Source: CAZONU01 sp965370045 (GTDB taxonomy: Bacteria; Planctomycetota; SZUA-567; JAKLDR01). Taken from it: a DNA stretch of 39,750 bases. This document shows positions 21,441-29,169 of the stretch, in pieces. The translations under genes were made by a program, and so were the position numbers. The notes beneath the pieces were generated by a model. The model was given only the letters and a program-made list of their open reading frames with translations, had not been told where the DNA came from and did no database searches. The stretch is taken from assembly GCA_965370045.1 (NCBI GenBank), contig CBDUSI010000031.1:1-39750 (forward strand), given 5' to 3'. The stretch's first letter is position 1, and each line of letters opens with the position of its first letter.

Positions 21441-24121
21441 CCGCCGGCCAGCTTTCTCAGCGCGGCGTTGATCGCCGAGCGGATCCGGCGGCGATCCTCG
21501 TGGCCCGTAACCTTGGCCCCGCCGACCGTCACGTAGAAGACGTCCCGGGCCACCCCGCCCACCGTGTTGATCTTGGCGAAGGCGATGTCCGCGCCCGCGT
21601 CGGAGAAGCCCGCGCTTAATGCATAAACCAGTCCGGGGCGGTCCGGGCAGGCCACGTCCACCACCGTGTAATCGGCGCTGACCCGGTCGTCGAAGGCCAC
21701 GTGGGCCTCGACCCCGGCGCTCCCCGGCCCGGCGGCTCGCGCGCCCCGCGCGCCCCGCGCGCGGGCGGCCTCGACCAGCGCGTCCAGGCCGGCGAGCCCG
21801 GAGAGCACGCCGCGTATGGTCTCGGCCGTCCGCTCCCAGAACTCGTCGGCGCCCTCGCCCCCGTCCTCGCCGGTGGGCACCAGGTCGAACTGGTCGATGA
21901 TCACCCCGTCGGCGCGGGTGTAGGCCCGGGCGCTGACGATGGAGGCCCCCGAGGCTAGGATGGCCCCGGCGATCTGGCTGATCCGCCGGGGACGATCGGA
22001 GGAGAGCACCCAGAAGTGCACGTGCCCGCGCCGCCGGCGCCAGTCCACGGCGACGGCGTCCGCGCCGCTCATGCCCGCCAGCAGCTCCAGGTGCCGCGCG
22101 GCGTCCCCGGGCGAGACCTCCAGCAGATAGCGCTCGGGGACCTGGGCGAGGTGCGTTTCCATGTCCGTGCGCGAGACACTCGCCGGCAGGCGCCCGGCCA
22201 ACTCCTCGGCGAGACGCCCGCGGCTTCTCGCCGGCCGGGCCGAAAGCCGCGTCGAGAGGCGTTTGTGAAGGGCGCCGAGCTGCTCCACCCGCCAGGCCGC
22301 CGCGCCGCCCCGGCCCAGTGCGGCCAGGTCCGCGAGGGTTAACAGGTAGAGCGCGTCGAGATACTCGGGCTCGGCAACCGCCTCGGCCAGCTCGTCCAGC
22401 AGGCGCTCGTCGGTGGTCATCCGCGAGCCGGCAGCCTCGGCCAGGAGTAGCTGGTTCTCGACCAGGAAGATGACCAGCCGGGCCTCGGCCTCGGCCAGGC
22501 CCAGCTGTCCGGCGATGCGCGGCAGGCTCACCGCGCCGCGCGCGGCGAAGCCCGCGGCGCCGCGGCTCTTGCCGATCGCGTGGAGCAGCCCGGCCAGCTT
22601 GACCAGCTCCAGGGGCAGCCCGGTAACCAGCCTGGCGGCCGGCTCCGGCGTGCCCGGGGCGGAAAGCTCCATGCGGTCGAGCTCGGCAACAGTCATCAGC
22701 GCCTGCTCGTCAACGGTGTACTCCTGGCCCGTCTCCCCGGTGACCAGGCAGTCGATCTCGGCGAACTCCGGCAAGTAGGCGCCCAGGAATCCGGACTCAT
22801 GCATGGGCCGCAGCACCTCGGCGGCCGCGCCGCGGGCCGCCAGTATCTCCCGGAAGAGCGCCCCGGCCTCGGCGCTCTCGCGCACCTCCTCGCCGACCAT
22901 GTATAGATTATCACGCACCCGCTTGAGGAACTCCTGGCTGAAGCCCAGGCGCGCACTCGCCGCGCGGCCGAAGCCGCGCAACATCCTGAGCCCCGCACCG
23001 CGGCCCTCGAAGAGGTCCGGCCGGGACAGGTACAGGCGCTTGCCGATGCGGATGAAGTCCCGGCCCAGCGGCCGGCGGCGGTCGACGGTCTTGCGGCGCG
23101 AGCCCCAGCTGCGCTCCTCCTCGTGCTGGGCAACGGCCACCTTGAGGGCGCGGCCGACGACGCGCATCGCCCGGAAGACGTCGCGCATCAAGAGCCCGGC
23201 GGCGTCGATCTCCTCGCCGGAGCGGTAGCCCAGCGCCGCGGCCAGGCGTACCTGGTGCTCGCGGTCCAGGCGCTCGACGGGCCTGCCGGCCAGGCCGTGG
23301 AGCACTATCCGGCAGCCGGCCAGCAGTGAGGCCGCTTCGCCGAGTTCCTCGAAGTCCTCCTCTTCGAGGAGTCCGCGCCCCGCGCGAAGTTCCCCGCCCT
23401 CGGCCAGCGCGAGTATTTCCCCGATGCGGCCCAGCGCCCGGAAGTCGGCCAGGCCCCCGGGGTTGGCCACCAGGTCCGGCTCCATGCGGCAGACCGAGCC
23501 GCCCTCGGCCTTGTGGCGGGCAAGTGCCGCCTCGACCTCCCGCTCGATCACCTGCCGGCTCCGGGGGCGGAGGGCCTGGACCATGACCCCCCGCTGGCGC
23601 TCGTACAGCTCGCGACTGCCGCCCATGAAGCGCATCTCCAGGCCCCTGGCGGCCAAGCGCCAGTCCGGCCCGAAGTAGTCCTCATCCCCGTTCCCTCTCC
23701 CGGAAGGGGCCGGCCCTTCGCCGTCGTAGAGCTTCCGCGAGGTCCCGGGAGAGGAGATGCCGCCAAGGTTCTCCAGTCCCGCGGCGTCCAGCAGCTTGAA
23801 GAAGCCGGCCAGCGCCTCCCGGTCGGCGGGCGTTCCGCCGTCGAAAATCACCGCGAAGGTCAGCGGGCTGTAGGGCGCCGGCACCCGGGAGGCCCACTCA
23901 TCGTCCGCGGCCAGGGCGTGCTCGGCCTCGAAGAAGCTGCCGGCGACGGCAGTGACCAGCCCGTCCACCGCGCCGCGCAGGCGCTCCAGCGCCGCCAGGC
24001 CGCCGCGGGCGTCGGCCCGCGCGGCGTCCACGCAGCGCTCGCGCGCGGCGGCCAGCGCTTCGGCCAGCGCGGCCGGGTCGGCCGGGTCAGCGGGGGTCGG
24101 CGGCTTCTCGGGCTCGGACAT
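21437..24121 (-). CDS. GlnD-like protein with degenerate catalytic sites and two ACT domains
   Basis: An 894-residue protein with the layout of the PII uridylyltransferase GlnD. I start it at ATG 24121 instead of the TTG 12 codons upstream. Family signatures: MEPDLVANPGGLADFRALGRI (about 213-233), RIVLHGLAGRPVERL...AALGY, YLPEFAEIDCLV, EYTVDEQALMTV (467-478), and two C-terminal ACT domains. The catalytic parts are broken: the nucleotidyltransferase GSxxRxE/DxD site is not seen at the N-terminus, the HD dyad is His514-Ala515 (LLHAIGKSRG), and GGDHS is replaced by GAAGF. It may have become a ligand-sensing regulator. Its stop shares the CTAG with the convergent ECF gene's stop. Confidence 0.85.
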   Translation of the reverse strand: MSEPEKPPTPADPADPAALAEALAAARERCVDAARADARGGLAALERLRGAVDGLVTAVAGSFFEAEHALAADDEWASRVPAPYSPLTFAVIFDGGTPADREALAGFFKLLDAAGLENLGGISSPGTSRKLYDGEGPAPSGRGNGDEDYFGPDWRLAARGLEMRFMGGSRELYERQRGVMVQALRPRSRQVIEREVEAALARHKAEGGSVCRMEPDLVANPGGLADFRALGRIGEILALAEGGELRAGRGLLEEEDFEELGEAASLLAGCRIVLHGLAGRPVERLDREHQVRLAAALGYRSGEEIDAAGLLMRDVFRAMRVVGRALKVAVAQHEEERSWGSRRKTVDRRRPLGRDFIRIGKRLYLSRPDLFEGRGAGLRMLRGFGRAASARLGFSQEFLKRVRDNLYMVGEEVRESAEAGALFREILAARGAAAEVLRPMHESGFLGAYLPEFAEIDCLVTGETGQEYTVDEQALMTVAELDRMELSAPGTPEPAARLVTGLPLELVKLAGLLHAIGKSRGAAGFAARGAVSLPRIAGQLGLAEAEARLVIFLVENQLLLAEAAGSRMTTDERLLDELAEAVAEPEYLDALYLLTLADLAALGRGGAAAWRVEQLGALHKRLSTRLSARPARSRGRLAEELAGRLPASVSRTDMETHLAQVPERYLLEVSPGDAARHLELLAGMSGADAVAVDWRRRRGHVHFWVLSSDRPRRISQIAGAILASGASIVSARAYTRADGVIIDQFDLVPTGEDGGEGADEFWERTAETIRGVLSGLAGLDALVEAARARGARGARAAGPGSAGVEAHVAFDDRVSADYTVVDVACPDRPGLVYALSAGFSDAGADIAFAKINTVGGVARDVFYVTVGGAKVTGHEDRRRIRSAINAALRKLAGG

Positions 24122-24167
24122 TCCGGGGATTGTAGGACGCCGGCGAGGCCCCCGCAAGGCGCGGCGC

Positions 24168-24196
24168 TTGTTCCCCGCGGGGGAACGTTCTATAAT
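24168..24196 (+). promoter_or_regulatory. obg operon promoter with palindromic operator in the spacer
   Basis: TTGTTC (24168-24173), 17-bp spacer, perfect TATAAT (24191-24196), about 20 bp before the TTG start of obg. The spacer contains GTTCCCCGCGGGGGAAC (24170-24186), 7-bp arms around GCG, a likely repressor or regulator site. It sits in the divergent gap, so it could affect the GlnD-like gene as well. Confidence 0.8.
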
Positions 24197-24216
24197 CTCT
24201 CCGGGAGGAAACCGGC

Positions 24217-25275
24217 TTGTTTGTAGACGAGTGCGAGATCACCGTGAACGGCGGGCGGGGGGGCGACGGCTGCGTCGCCTTCCTGCGCGAGAAGTTCCGC
24301 CCGCACGGCGGGCCGGCCGGCGGCGACGGCGGCCGCGGGGGCAGCGTGATCTTCGAGGCCAGCGACGTAGTCGACACGCTGCTGGGCCTGCGCCGCCTCG
24401 GCAGGATCAAGGCCGAGAACGGCAAGCCCGGCACCAACAAGAAAATGCACGGGCGCTCCGGCCGGAACCGCACGGTGCGCGTGCCCCTGGGCACGGTGGT
24501 CCGCGACGCCGAGACCGGTCGCAAGCTGACCGAGATAACCGAGCCCGGCAAGGAGTGGGTCGCGGCGCGCGGCGGCAAGGGCGGCCGGGGCAATCCGCAC
24601 TTCTCCACGGCCCGCAACCGCGCCCCGCGCAAGAGCGAGCCGGGCCGGCTCGGCAAGGAGCGGCGCCTGAAGCTCGATCTCCAGCTCATCGCGGACGTCG
24701 GTCTGGTGGGCCTGCCCAATGCGGGCAAGAGCACGCTGCTCTCGGCGATGTCGGCGGCGCGGCCCAAGGTGGCCGACTATCCATTCACTACTTTGAGCCC
24801 CGCCCCGGGAGTGGTCGAGGTCGGCGAATACCGCCAGATGGTGGTCGCCGACCTCCCCGGCCTGATCGAGGGGGCGGGCCGCGGCGCCGGGCTGGGCGCC
24901 CAGTTCCTGCGCCACGTCGAGCGCACCGGCGCCGTGCTGCATCTGGTGGACCTCGCGCCCCTCGACGGCGCCTCACCGGCGGCCAACTACCGGACCATTC
25001 GCGCGGAGCTCGACGGCTACAGCGAGAAGCTGGCCGCCAAGCCCGAGCTGGTGGCCGGGACCAAGCTGGACCTCTCCGGCGCGCGCGAGGCGGCCGGGCG
25101 GTTGGCGGAGGAAATCGGCCGACCGGTGCTGGCGCTCTCGGCCGTGGCCGGAGAGAATCTGGACGTGCTGGTGGCGCGCCTGTGGGAACTGGTCCGGGCC
25201 GAGCGCGATAGGGCCGGGATCGCCGCCGCCGGGGAGCGCCCCCGGCGAGTCCCACCGCACAGGAGACCGGGTTGA
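24217..25275 (+). CDS. obgE: GTPase Obg
   Basis: A 352-residue ribosome-associated GTPase needed for 50S maturation and stringent/stress control. The glycine-rich Obg fold fills residues 1-158 (VNGGRGGDGCVAFLREK, HGGPAGGDGGRGGSV). The G domain shows G1 GLPNAGKS, G2 DYPFTT, G3 DLPGLIEGA and an altered G4 with TKLD (AGTKLDL) in place of NKxD, then SAVAG as G5. There is no C-terminal OCT domain, a natural variant in several phyla. The start is TTG at 24217 after GGGAGG; this gives the usual MFVDE opening. Its TGA overlaps the next gene's TTG by 4 nt. Confidence 0.95.
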   Translation: MFVDECEITVNGGRGGDGCVAFLREKFRPHGGPAGGDGGRGGSVIFEASDVVDTLLGLRRLGRIKAENGKPGTNKKMHGRSGRNRTVRVPLGTVVRDAETGRKLTEITEPGKEWVAARGGKGGRGNPHFSTARNRAPRKSEPGRLGKERRLKLDLQLIADVGLVGLPNAGKSTLLSAMSAARPKVADYPFTTLSPAPGVVEVGEYRQMVVADLPGLIEGAGRGAGLGAQFLRHVERTGAVLHLVDLAPLDGASPAANYRTIRAELDGYSEKLAAKPELVAGTKLDLSGAREAAGRLAEEIGRPVLALSAVAGENLDVLVARLWELVRAERDRAGIAAAGERPRRVPPHRRPG

Positions 25276-26771
25276 AGCTCTGCTGGATCGCGCCCGCCGC
25301 GCTGCTCGCCCTGGCCGCCGTTGCCCTCGGCGGCGAGCCGCCGGCCCGCCCCCCGAAGAAGGACGTCAAACCCGTCAAACCCGTCAAGGCGGGCATCAAG
25401 CTGTCGGTCGCTGACTGCGTGATCGTCGCCCTGCGCAACAACATCGACCTGCGCCGCCAGGAGCTGGCCGATAGACAAGTCGAGCTCGACCGCGTCTCCG
25501 CGCTGGCCGAGTTCCTGCCCACCCTGACCGCCTCCGGCGAGCGCTCGCGGACCGAGGACACCCGCGGGGCCGACACCTCCGGGCGCAGCGGCAGCGTGGG
25601 AGTGAGCGGCTCGACCCCCTGGGGCACCTCGCTCTCGGGCAGCGCCTCGCAGAGCCGCGACCGGACTAGCGGGGTCACCGACGCCTCCTCCACGCTGCGC
25701 GCCGAGCTGCGCCAGCCGCTGCTCCACGGCGCGGGCCGCGCGGCGGCCTACTACGGCTACCGCTCGGCGCGCCGCGCACGCCTGGCCAGCCGGGAGGACC
25801 TCGCCCGCCAGGCCCAGCGCACCGTGTTCAGCATCCGCCTGCTCTACTGGACGGCGCTCAAGAACGGCCTGGTGCTCCAGGCCAACCGCCGGGCGCTGGC
25901 CTCCGCGGACTACTTCCTGAAGGCCACCAAGGCGCGACTGGCGGCCGGGCAGGCCTCCAAGCTGGACGTCTCCAACGCGGAGATCCAGCGCTCCAACCGC
26001 GAGGTGGCCCTGACCGGCGCCCAAGCCCGTCTGGAGGAGGGGCTCGACGGCCTCAAGGAGGCCATGGACCTCTCCCTCTCGGCCAGGCTGGCGCTGACCA
26101 GCCCGCCGGTTTACAGGCCGGCGGCACGCGACGCCGGGAAGCTCCTGAAGCGGACCCTGGCGCGACGCCCGGACCTGTGCGCCGCCCGCCAGCGGCTGGA
26201 GGTCACGCGCCTGGACCTCGCCCGCAAGAGGCGCAACTCCTGGCCGGACCTGGATCTGGTGGCCGGCTACACGCTCACCGGCTCGGGCGAGAGCACTGGC
26301 GAGAGCCACGACTACGACAGCCGCAAGACCAGCGTGGGAGTGGAGGTCAGCGTCCCCCTGGGCATGGTCAAGCGCCGCAACGAGCGCCGCAAGGCCCAGC
26401 TCGAGATCCAGCGCGAGGAGCTTTTCCTGCACAAGAAGGAGCTGGGCGCCGAGCGGGAGCTCCGCGCGGTGCTGCGCGATCTCACCGCCTCCGAGCGCAA
26501 CCTGGCCAGCTTCGGCAAGCGGGTCGCCGCCGCCAAGCTGGCCGCCGCCGCGGCCCGCGCCTTGTATGAGCGCGCCAAGGCCAGCAGCTTCGACGTGGTC
26601 CGCGCCGAGGACGACCTGCTCGACGCCGAGCTGGGCCTGGCCCGCTCGCGCGCGGACTGTCTCACCCTCCAGGCCGAGCTCGACTTGGTTTCCGGCCGGC
26701 CGGTGAGGGAGCTGGCCGGCGCCGCCGCGCCGGACGCTTTCAAGCGCACGCGCAAGAAGAAGAGGCGGTAG
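25272..26771 (+). CDS. TolC-family outer-membrane efflux protein
   Basis: A 499-residue outer-membrane channel of the TolC type. A signal peptide (MKLCWIAPAALLALAAVALGG) is followed by a lysine/proline linker and two repeated halves, each with a coiled-coil helical pair and beta strands (VVSALAEFLPTLTASGE-like entry near residues 75-90 and PDLDLVAGYTLTGSGE near 327-342). Residues VGVEVSVPLGMVKRRNERRK mark the second strand pair. TTG start in TTGA overlap with obg, with AGGAG upstream. No membrane-fusion protein or pump gene is adjacent. The C-terminus is highly basic (KRTRKKKRR), unusual for a protein exported to the outer membrane. Confidence 0.9.
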   Translation: MKLCWIAPAALLALAAVALGGEPPARPPKKDVKPVKPVKAGIKLSVADCVIVALRNNIDLRRQELADRQVELDRVSALAEFLPTLTASGERSRTEDTRGADTSGRSGSVGVSGSTPWGTSLSGSASQSRDRTSGVTDASSTLRAELRQPLLHGAGRAAAYYGYRSARRARLASREDLARQAQRTVFSIRLLYWTALKNGLVLQANRRALASADYFLKATKARLAAGQASKLDVSNAEIQRSNREVALTGAQARLEEGLDGLKEAMDLSLSARLALTSPPVYRPAARDAGKLLKRTLARRPDLCAARQRLEVTRLDLARKRRNSWPDLDLVAGYTLTGSGESTGESHDYDSRKTSVGVEVSVPLGMVKRRNERRKAQLEIQREELFLHKKELGAERELRAVLRDLTASERNLASFGKRVAAAKLAAAAARALYERAKASSFDVVRAEDDLLDAELGLARSRADCLTLQAELDLVSGRPVRELAGAAAPDAFKRTRKKKRR

Positions 26772-26774
26772 CGC

Positions 26775-27890
26775 ATGGCCACCAAGCGCCGCCGCTTCTC
26801 CGCCGCCAAGCCGTCCCCGCCGCCGGCCGCGAAGCCCGCGCCCGCCCCGGCGGCCAGGCCCGCACCGCCGCCGGTGCCGGAGGCCGCGCCCGCCCCCGCC
26901 CTGGTCCGCGAGGAGGAAGAGCGCGAGGGCGGCGTCTCCCGGCACGCCGGCGAGATCATCGATTTCGTCCAGGGGCTCAGGACCATCCGCGAGCTGGCCC
27001 GGGGTGGGATGGGCACGGTGTACCTCGCCGAGCAGCTGGGCACCGCCGGCTTCAGCAAGACGGTGGCTCTGAAAGTCATCAAGCGCGAGTGGTTGCGCGA
27101 CAAGCGCGCGCTGGGCCTGTTCATCAGCGAGGCCCGGCTGGTGGCCGACCTGGTGCACCAGAACATCTGCCAGGTCTACTCGCTGAGCCGCCACCGCGGG
27201 CAGCTCTTCATCGTGATGGAGTACCTCCACGGAATGGGGCTGGGCAAGTTCCTGGCCGCCCACAAGAAGTCCGGCTACCTGCCGCCGCCGGAGTACTCCG
27301 CCTTCATCGCCAGCCGGGTGACCCGCGGCCTGGAGTACGCCCACACCAAGAAGAGCCGCGACGGCGTCCCCCTGGGCGTGGTCCATCGCGACGTGACCCC
27401 CAGCAACATCATCCTCGATTTTCGAGGGTTTGTGAAGCTCACCGACTTCGGCATCGCCCTGGCGGTGACCACCAGCGCCCTGGAGGGGCCCGGGGTGGTC
27501 GCCGGCAAGCTCTGCTACATGAGCCCCGAGCAGGCCCGCGCCGAGCCGGTCGACTACCGCTCGGACATCTACTCGCTGGGGCTGGTGCTCTACGAACTCC
27601 TCACCGGCCAGCGGGTGTACAGCGCCAAGAGCGTAGCCGAGGTCCGCGAGCAGATGAAGAAGCGGGTGCGCCCGCCGCACGAGCTCAACGACAACGTCCC
27701 GGAAGATCTCTCCAAGATCTGCGTCAAGGCCCTGCAGCCCGACCCCCGTGACCGCTTCGGCAGCGCCAGGGACTTCGGCAACGCGCTGGAGTACTTCATG
27801 TATCACGACAAGTGGGGCCCGACCAACGAGAAGCTGGCCGTCTATCTCCAGAAGGTGTTCCCCAACATCGAGCGCGACAAGATAGTCTGA
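26775..27890 (+). CDS. Hanks-type serine/threonine protein kinase
   Basis: A 371-residue kinase. A Pro/Ala-rich N-terminal stretch (1-50) precedes a complete kinase domain (about 67-345): glycine loop ARGGMGTVYLAE, Lys100 (VALKVIK), a long helical region, HRDVTPSN with catalytic Asp206 and Asn211, Asp224 in DFGIAL, and MSPEQAR in place of APE. No membrane span or sensor domain follows, so it is soluble. The start ATG follows the TolC stop by 3 bp; the operon obg - TolC - kinase is clear. Its substrates are unknown, but association with Obg or with export is suggested by position only. Confidence 0.93.
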   Translation: MATKRRRFSAAKPSPPPAAKPAPAPAARPAPPPVPEAAPAPALVREEEEREGGVSRHAGEIIDFVQGLRTIRELARGGMGTVYLAEQLGTAGFSKTVALKVIKREWLRDKRALGLFISEARLVADLVHQNICQVYSLSRHRGQLFIVMEYLHGMGLGKFLAAHKKSGYLPPPEYSAFIASRVTRGLEYAHTKKSRDGVPLGVVHRDVTPSNIILDFRGFVKLTDFGIALAVTTSALEGPGVVAGKLCYMSPEQARAEPVDYRSDIYSLGLVLYELLTGQRVYSAKSVAEVREQMKKRVRPPHELNDNVPEDLSKICVKALQPDPRDRFGSARDFGNALEYFMYHDKWGPTNEKLAVYLQKVFPNIERDKIV

Positions 27891-27918
27891 GGAGCCGCGG
27901 CGCGGAGGCCGGCCACGG

Positions 27919-28965
27919 TCACTGAGCGGTGGTCGTCGCCTCTCCCGGTTCCTTCGGCGCGGTGGCGGCGGGCTTCTCGCCGGCGCCCTTGGCCGACCCC
28001 CAGGAGACCGCCCCGTACATGCGGCAGAGCTTGTGGCCCACGATCAGCACGGCGACGGCTACCACCAGCGCGAAGTACTTGCGCAGCTTGTGGGAGGCCA
28101 GGCGCGCCGAGGCCAGCGCGCCGAACTGGCTGCCCAGCGTCCCCCCGACCAGCAGGGTGATCACCAGGGGCACGGACACGTTGCCGTTCAGGGCGTGCAG
28201 GAAGGTGCCGACGATGCTGGCGGCGAACACGATCATCAGGCTGGTACCCACCGCCACGTGCGTAGCCAGCCCCACCAGATAGATCAGTATGGGCAGGAGC
28301 AACACCCCCCCGCCGATGCCCAGCAGGGCCTGGAGCAGGCCCACGACCAGGCCCGCGTAGGCGACCAGCACGGCGGGGACCGGCTGGCCCCCGGTAGGGG
28401 TCACGTACGGCGGTATGCGGACGCGCGCGAAGAGGCCCCGGCGCGGCCCCTTCTTCTCCTCCGCGCTCTTCCGGCCGGTGCGCACCGCCTCGACCATCAC
28501 CGTGCTGCCGATCAGCACCAGGACCACCAGGAACAGACAGGAGAGGACCACTTCGACGAGGGGGTAGCTCCCCCCCGGCAGGCTCAGCTCGCCCAAGCCC
28601 TTGAGGTACTCCATGATCTCGACGCCGGCGAACGTCCCGCACAGCGTGCCGCCGAGGATCAGCACGGCGATTTGCGGGTCGGAGTTCCCCTGCCGGCGGC
28701 GGCGCAGCAGCCCGGAGAGGCTGGTGCCCTGAATCTGGCAGAGGCTGCTGCCGGCCACGACGTTCAAGGGCACGAGCAGCAGCCCGTTGACCAGCGGGAC
28801 CATCAAGAACCCGCCACCTACCCCCAGAAGACCGACCAGGAAGCCCACCCCCAGGCCGATAAGCAGCGCGCCGGTTACGCTGAATTCGATCTCCGGCCCG
28901 AGAAGGCCGGAGGGGAAGAACGCGCCGGCCAGGGCCGGGAAGCAGCTGAAGCCGCCGGCCGCCAT
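27919..28965 (-). CDS. TauE/SafE-family permease
   Basis: A 348-residue inner-membrane permease of the TauE/SafE (DUF81) family, whose members export sulfite, sulfoacetate or related anions. The first half starts with GLGVGFLVGLLGVGGGFLMV and the second with LVVGLLQALLGIGGGVLLLP, the duplicated signature of the family. About eight hydrophobic spans are seen, with a charged cytoplasmic loop (GRKSAEEKKGPRRG) in the middle and a charged Ala/Pro tail. It ends a minus-strand run with the FapA-like, sensor and small membrane genes, separated by a CGTGAAGCG repeat patch. The ATG at 28965 lacks a clear ribosome site. Confidence 0.9.
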   Translation of the reverse strand: MAAGGFSCFPALAGAFFPSGLLGPEIEFSVTGALLIGLGVGFLVGLLGVGGGFLMVPLVNGLLLVPLNVVAGSSLCQIQGTSLSGLLRRRRQGNSDPQIAVLILGGTLCGTFAGVEIMEYLKGLGELSLPGGSYPLVEVVLSCLFLVVLVLIGSTVMVEAVRTGRKSAEEKKGPRRGLFARVRIPPYVTPTGGQPVPAVLVAYAGLVVGLLQALLGIGGGVLLLPILIYLVGLATHVAVGTSLMIVFAASIVGTFLHALNGNVSVPLVITLLVGGTLGSQFGALASARLASHKLRKYFALVVAVAVLIVGHKLCRMYGAVSWGSAKGAGEKPAATAPKEPGEATTTAQ

Positions 28966-28983
28966 CGGCTACGCGCCGGGCCG

Positions 28984-29034
28984 CGTGAAGCGTCGTCCGT
29001 GAAGAGCTTCGCGCTTCACGAGCCCCGCTTCACG
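28984..29034. repeat. CGTGAAGCG direct and inverted repeats
   Basis: CGTGAAGCG (28984-28992), partial CGTGAAG (28998), and inverted CGCTTCACG twice (29012-29020, 29026-29034). The copies can fold into alternative 9-bp hairpins between two minus-strand genes and overlap the small membrane gene's stop codon. Confidence 0.7.
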
Positions 29035-29149
29035 AATCCGGCCCCTTGGCCCTGACCTTGCCGTGAAAAAAGCTGAACACGTAATAGGTGATCAGCGCCC
29101 AGACCGGGGGCACCACCAGGCACAGGGCGACGTAGAGGAAGGTTCTCAA
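29030..29149 (-). CDS. 39-residue single-span membrane peptide
   Basis: A 39-residue reading frame from a TTG at 29149, near MRTFLYVALCLVVPPVWALI, then TYYVFSFFHGKVRAKGPDS. It shows one long hydrophobic span with an internal Pro-Pro and a basic tail, as expected of a small membrane subunit. It lies between the sensor gene and the TauE/SafE permease on the same strand, with a weak GGGGG stretch before the start. A small companion of the permease is one reading; absence of a good ribosome site keeps confidence moderate. Confidence 0.5.
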   Translation of the reverse strand: MRTFLYVALCLVVPPVWALITYYVFSFFHGKVRAKGPDS

Positions 29150-29169
29150 CCCGAAAGCCCCCCTGGGTC

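Noticed and set aside
25017..27806. Minus-strand open frame of 929 codons
   Set aside because: It is antisense to obg, the TolC-family gene and the kinase, all of which have clear motifs; its translation shows no domain.
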